DNA of 6,357 nt from Calditrichia bacterium. Lineage in GTDB: Bacteria; Calditrichota; Calditrichia; JAJRVZ01. The notes below the pieces were generated by a model. That model was not told where the DNA came from. It saw nothing but the letters and a program-made list of their open reading frames with translations, and searched no databases. Shown piece after piece: positions 4,313 to 6,357 of this stretch; position 1 is the first letter of the stretch; each line of letters starts with the position of its first letter. The translations under genes were made by a program, and so were the position numbers. The stretch spans positions 1-6,357 of the forward strand of contig DAOWAQ010000121.1 of the NCBI GenBank assembly GCA_030634505.1, written 5' to 3'.

Positions 4313-6343
4313 GTGGTAAAAAGTTTTATGTTTATTGGATTAGTTTTCTTGCTAATTGGTAATTCCTTAAATGCACAAATTGATAAAATATCTTCGAAAC
4401 TGGAAAATGCGTTGATTCATACGCCGGTTGATGAAACAATAAAAGTTTGGGTGTATTTTACAGATAAGGGTGGGAATCATAATCTTGATTTAGTTAAGAA
4501 TAATTTAACTGAAAAATCAAGATTCCGTCGTGCCAAAGTTATGGGGCAAAAAATTGTTGATAAATATGATGTACCAATAAATTCCCCATATATAAATAGT
4601 ATTAAACCATACATTAGCAGAATAGTTGTGAAATCAAAATGGCTGAATGCTGTTAGTGCAGAGATGACCCCTGATAATATTGAAATGGTATCAAAATTTT
4701 ATTTTGTAGAAAGAATTGATATTGTAAATAAATATAAAAGAAATAAACCAATTGAAGAAGATTCAGAGTATGAATCATTAAATATTGAAAATATTTATAC
4801 CTATGATTATGGGAATTCCCTTACACAGAATAGCCAAATAAATGTACCTGTAGTACATGATTTAGGGATAAACGGATCAGGTATTTTAATTTGCCTTCTG
4901 GATAATAATTATAATTTATTAAACCACGAAACATTTTCTTCGATGAACATCATTTCAACCTGGGATTTTATAAATAATGATACAACAGTGAATGATCCAG
5001 GAGAAGGAACACACGGGACTCAGACATTATCAACCGTAGGAGGTTGGACTCCCGGTCATTTAATTGGACCTGCTTTTGGAGCAGATTATATTTTGGGAAA
5101 AACTGAAGTAAATTCATTTGAACTACCTATCGAAGAAGATTATTGGGTTGCAGGTGCTGAATGGGCTGATTCTCTTGGCGCTGATGTCTTAAGCAGTTCA
5201 TTAGGTTATATTGACTGGTACACCTGGCAGGATATGGATGGAAATACCGCAGTTACAACTATCGCTGCGGATATTGCTGTTAGCCGAGGAATTGTTGTAG
5301 TCAATTCTGCCGGTAATGAAGGAACAAGTTCAAATAATACATTAATTGCTCCGGCAGATGGCGATAGTGTCATTGCTGTTGCCGCCGTTACGAGTTCCGG
5401 AACGCGATCAAGTTTTAGTAGTATTGGTCCTTCCGCTGATGGAAGAACAAAGCCGGATGTAGCGGCAATGGGATCGAGTGTAACAGTTGCATCAACAAGC
5501 AATCCTACGGGATATACTACTTCATCAGGAACATCTTTTTCATGTCCCTTAACTTCGGGTGTTGCAGCATTGGTACTTTCTGCAAATCCTTCATTAACAC
5601 CAATTCAAGTTAGAGAGGCTTTAAGGGAAACTGCTTCACAAGCTTCAGCTCCGGATAACTATTTAGGATGGGGAATTTTAAATGCGTATGATGCTGTGTT
5701 TTATTATACTGCAAATATTTCTCACAATCCATTAAGTGATACTTCAGATATAAATGGACCTTATGAAGTTATTGCTCAAATTGAATCCAGGTTGCCCTTG
5801 GATTCGAGTGAAATAAAACTTTTTTATGGAATTGATACTACTTTTGGGACAGATGTTGTTATGTTGACAACAGGAAATGTGAATGAATTCAGTGCTCAAA
5901 TAAATGGAACAGGATCAACGGCTGAATATTTTTATTATATCCAGACAATGAATGATCAACAGATTACTTCTAAATTACCTTATAATGCCCCTTTTGAATA
6001 TTATAGTTTTTTTGCTAGTCCGGATAGTACTACTTCCATTCTTACCCATGATGAACCTGTACCCAAAATATTTACATTATCACAAAATTATCCTAATCCG
6101 TTCAACCCTCAAACAACTATTAAATATTCAATTCCGAATAAAGCAAATGTAGAATTAGTTATACATAACATACTTGGGCAACAAATTTATCAAAAAAATA
6201 TTGGTAAAATGGATGCAGGATGGCACAAAGTAGTTTTTGAAAGATCAGGTTTATCAAGTGGTATTTATTTCTATAGCCTGAAAGTAAAAGAAACATCAGG
6301 TAAGATTGTGAATAAAACACGAAAAATGGTTTATATTCAATAA
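4313..6343 (+). CDS. Secreted subtilisin-like (S8) serine protease with T9SS sorting domain
   Basis: 676 residues from GTG 4313. A signal peptide (1-21, probable cut LNA-Q) is followed by a probable propeptide or inhibitor region (about 22-150). The S8 catalytic domain spans about 175-465. Its triad is Asp197 (in LLDNNY; the usual D-T/S-G is D-N-N), His234 (in GTHGTQ) and Ser408 (in GTSFSCP, where M-A is commoner than F-S), with oxyanion Asn335 (in NSAGNEG). The block around ADSLGADVLSSSLGY (285-299) fits FCB-group S8 enzymes. A beta-rich segment (about 466-580) of unknown role comes next. Residues about 587-676 form a type A T9SS C-terminal sorting domain: LSQNYPNPFNP at the start, then NILGQ (619-623), SGIYFYSL (649-656) and a terminal KMVYIQ. 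The protein should cross the inner membrane by Sec and the outer membrane by T9SS, with the tail removed on surface attachment or release. Substrate is not predictable. It is separated from cysS by 346 bases and is probably its own transcription unit. Confidence 0.93.
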   Translation: MVKSFMFIGLVFLLIGNSLNAQIDKISSKLENALIHTPVDETIKVWVYFTDKGGNHNLDLVKNNLTEKSRFRRAKVMGQKIVDKYDVPINSPYINSIKPYISRIVVKSKWLNAVSAEMTPDNIEMVSKFYFVERIDIVNKYKRNKPIEEDSEYESLNIENIYTYDYGNSLTQNSQINVPVVHDLGINGSGILICLLDNNYNLLNHETFSSMNIISTWDFINNDTTVNDPGEGTHGTQTLSTVGGWTPGHLIGPAFGADYILGKTEVNSFELPIEEDYWVAGAEWADSLGADVLSSSLGYIDWYTWQDMDGNTAVTTIAADIAVSRGIVVVNSAGNEGTSSNNTLIAPADGDSVIAVAAVTSSGTRSSFSSIGPSADGRTKPDVAAMGSSVTVASTSNPTGYTTSSGTSFSCPLTSGVAALVLSANPSLTPIQVREALRETASQASAPDNYLGWGILNAYDAVFYYTANISHNPLSDTSDINGPYEVIAQIESRLPLDSSEIKLFYGIDTTFGTDVVMLTTGNVNEFSAQINGTGSTAEYFYYIQTMNDQQITSKLPYNAPFEYYSFFASPDSTTSILTHDEPVPKIFTLSQNYPNPFNPQTTIKYSIPNKANVELVIHNILGQQIYQKNIGKMDAGWHKVVFERSGLSSGIYFYSLKVKETSGKIVNKTRKMVYIQ

Positions 6344-6357
6344 AAGAAATCATGAAA
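6344..6357 (+). other. Window end; possible start of a following gene
   Basis: An ATG-AAA occurs at 6352-6357, 8 bases after the protease stop, with only a weak purine-rich AAAGAAA before it. Signal peptides often start Met-Lys, so a downstream gene may begin here, but two codons cannot establish it. Confidence 0.2.

Noticed and set aside
5206..5502. A 98-codon open frame on the - strand
   Set aside because: It lies wholly within the protease catalytic domain, antisense to strongly conserved motifs, and has no supporting ribosome binding site or recognisable family; it is a shadow frame.
5952..6152. A 66-codon + strand frame inside the protease gene
   Set aside because: It is the out-of-frame reading of the beta region and T9SS sorting domain, which are clearly coding in the other frame.
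1..6357. CRISPR array, tRNA/rRNA gene, defence system or transposase gene
   Set aside because: No regularly spaced identical repeats, cloverleaf, rRNA-like stretch, or nuclease, toxin or transposase motifs were found in the frames read.

Overview
This is an AT-rich bacterial window with every recognisable gene on the + strand. It most likely comes from a Gram-negative member of the FCB group (Bacteroidetes/Chlorobi/Ignavibacteria/Calditrichaeota and relatives). The best evidence is the last protein, which ends in a type IX secretion (T9SS) sorting domain with the core 'QNYPNPFNP'. That form is common in Ignavibacteria-like lineages. The cysteinyl-tRNA synthetase variants KMGKS and FPHHECE, as I recall them from Bacteroidetes-type enzymes, also fit. 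The exact taxon cannot be fixed from this sequence.

Layout: (1) 1-318 is the 3' end of a DedA/VTT-family membrane protein, cut by the window edge. (2) 311-1750 is gltX, glutamyl-tRNA synthetase, overlapping the DedA gene by 8 bases and so probably translationally coupled to it. (3) 1751-1950 is a gap holding a small hairpin and a 64-base elaborate palindromic element that looks like a dispersed intergenic repeat. (4) 1951-2484 encodes a small exported protein of uncertain family, probably a lipocalin-like beta barrel. (5) 2512-3966 is cysS, cysteinyl-tRNA synthetase, 27 bases after the exported-protein gene and probably in the same operon. (6) 3967-4312 is a 346-base gap with degenerate octamers, an 80-base unit bounded by 13-base inverted arms, and a possible Bacteroidetes-type promoter. 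(7) 4313-6343 encodes a secreted subtilisin-family (S8) serine protease with signal peptide, propeptide, catalytic domain, C-terminal beta region and T9SS sorting domain.

The two synthetases charge tRNA-Glu and tRNA-Cys for translation. DedA proteins are membrane proteins linked to lipid or proton-motive-force homeostasis. The small exported protein and the protease act beyond the inner membrane. The genes are mainly housekeeping plus one T9SS cargo enzyme. I see no defence system, CRISPR array, tRNA, rRNA or transposase gene. The least explained DNA is in the two larger intergenic gaps, whose repeat-like elements are the main targets for a second look.
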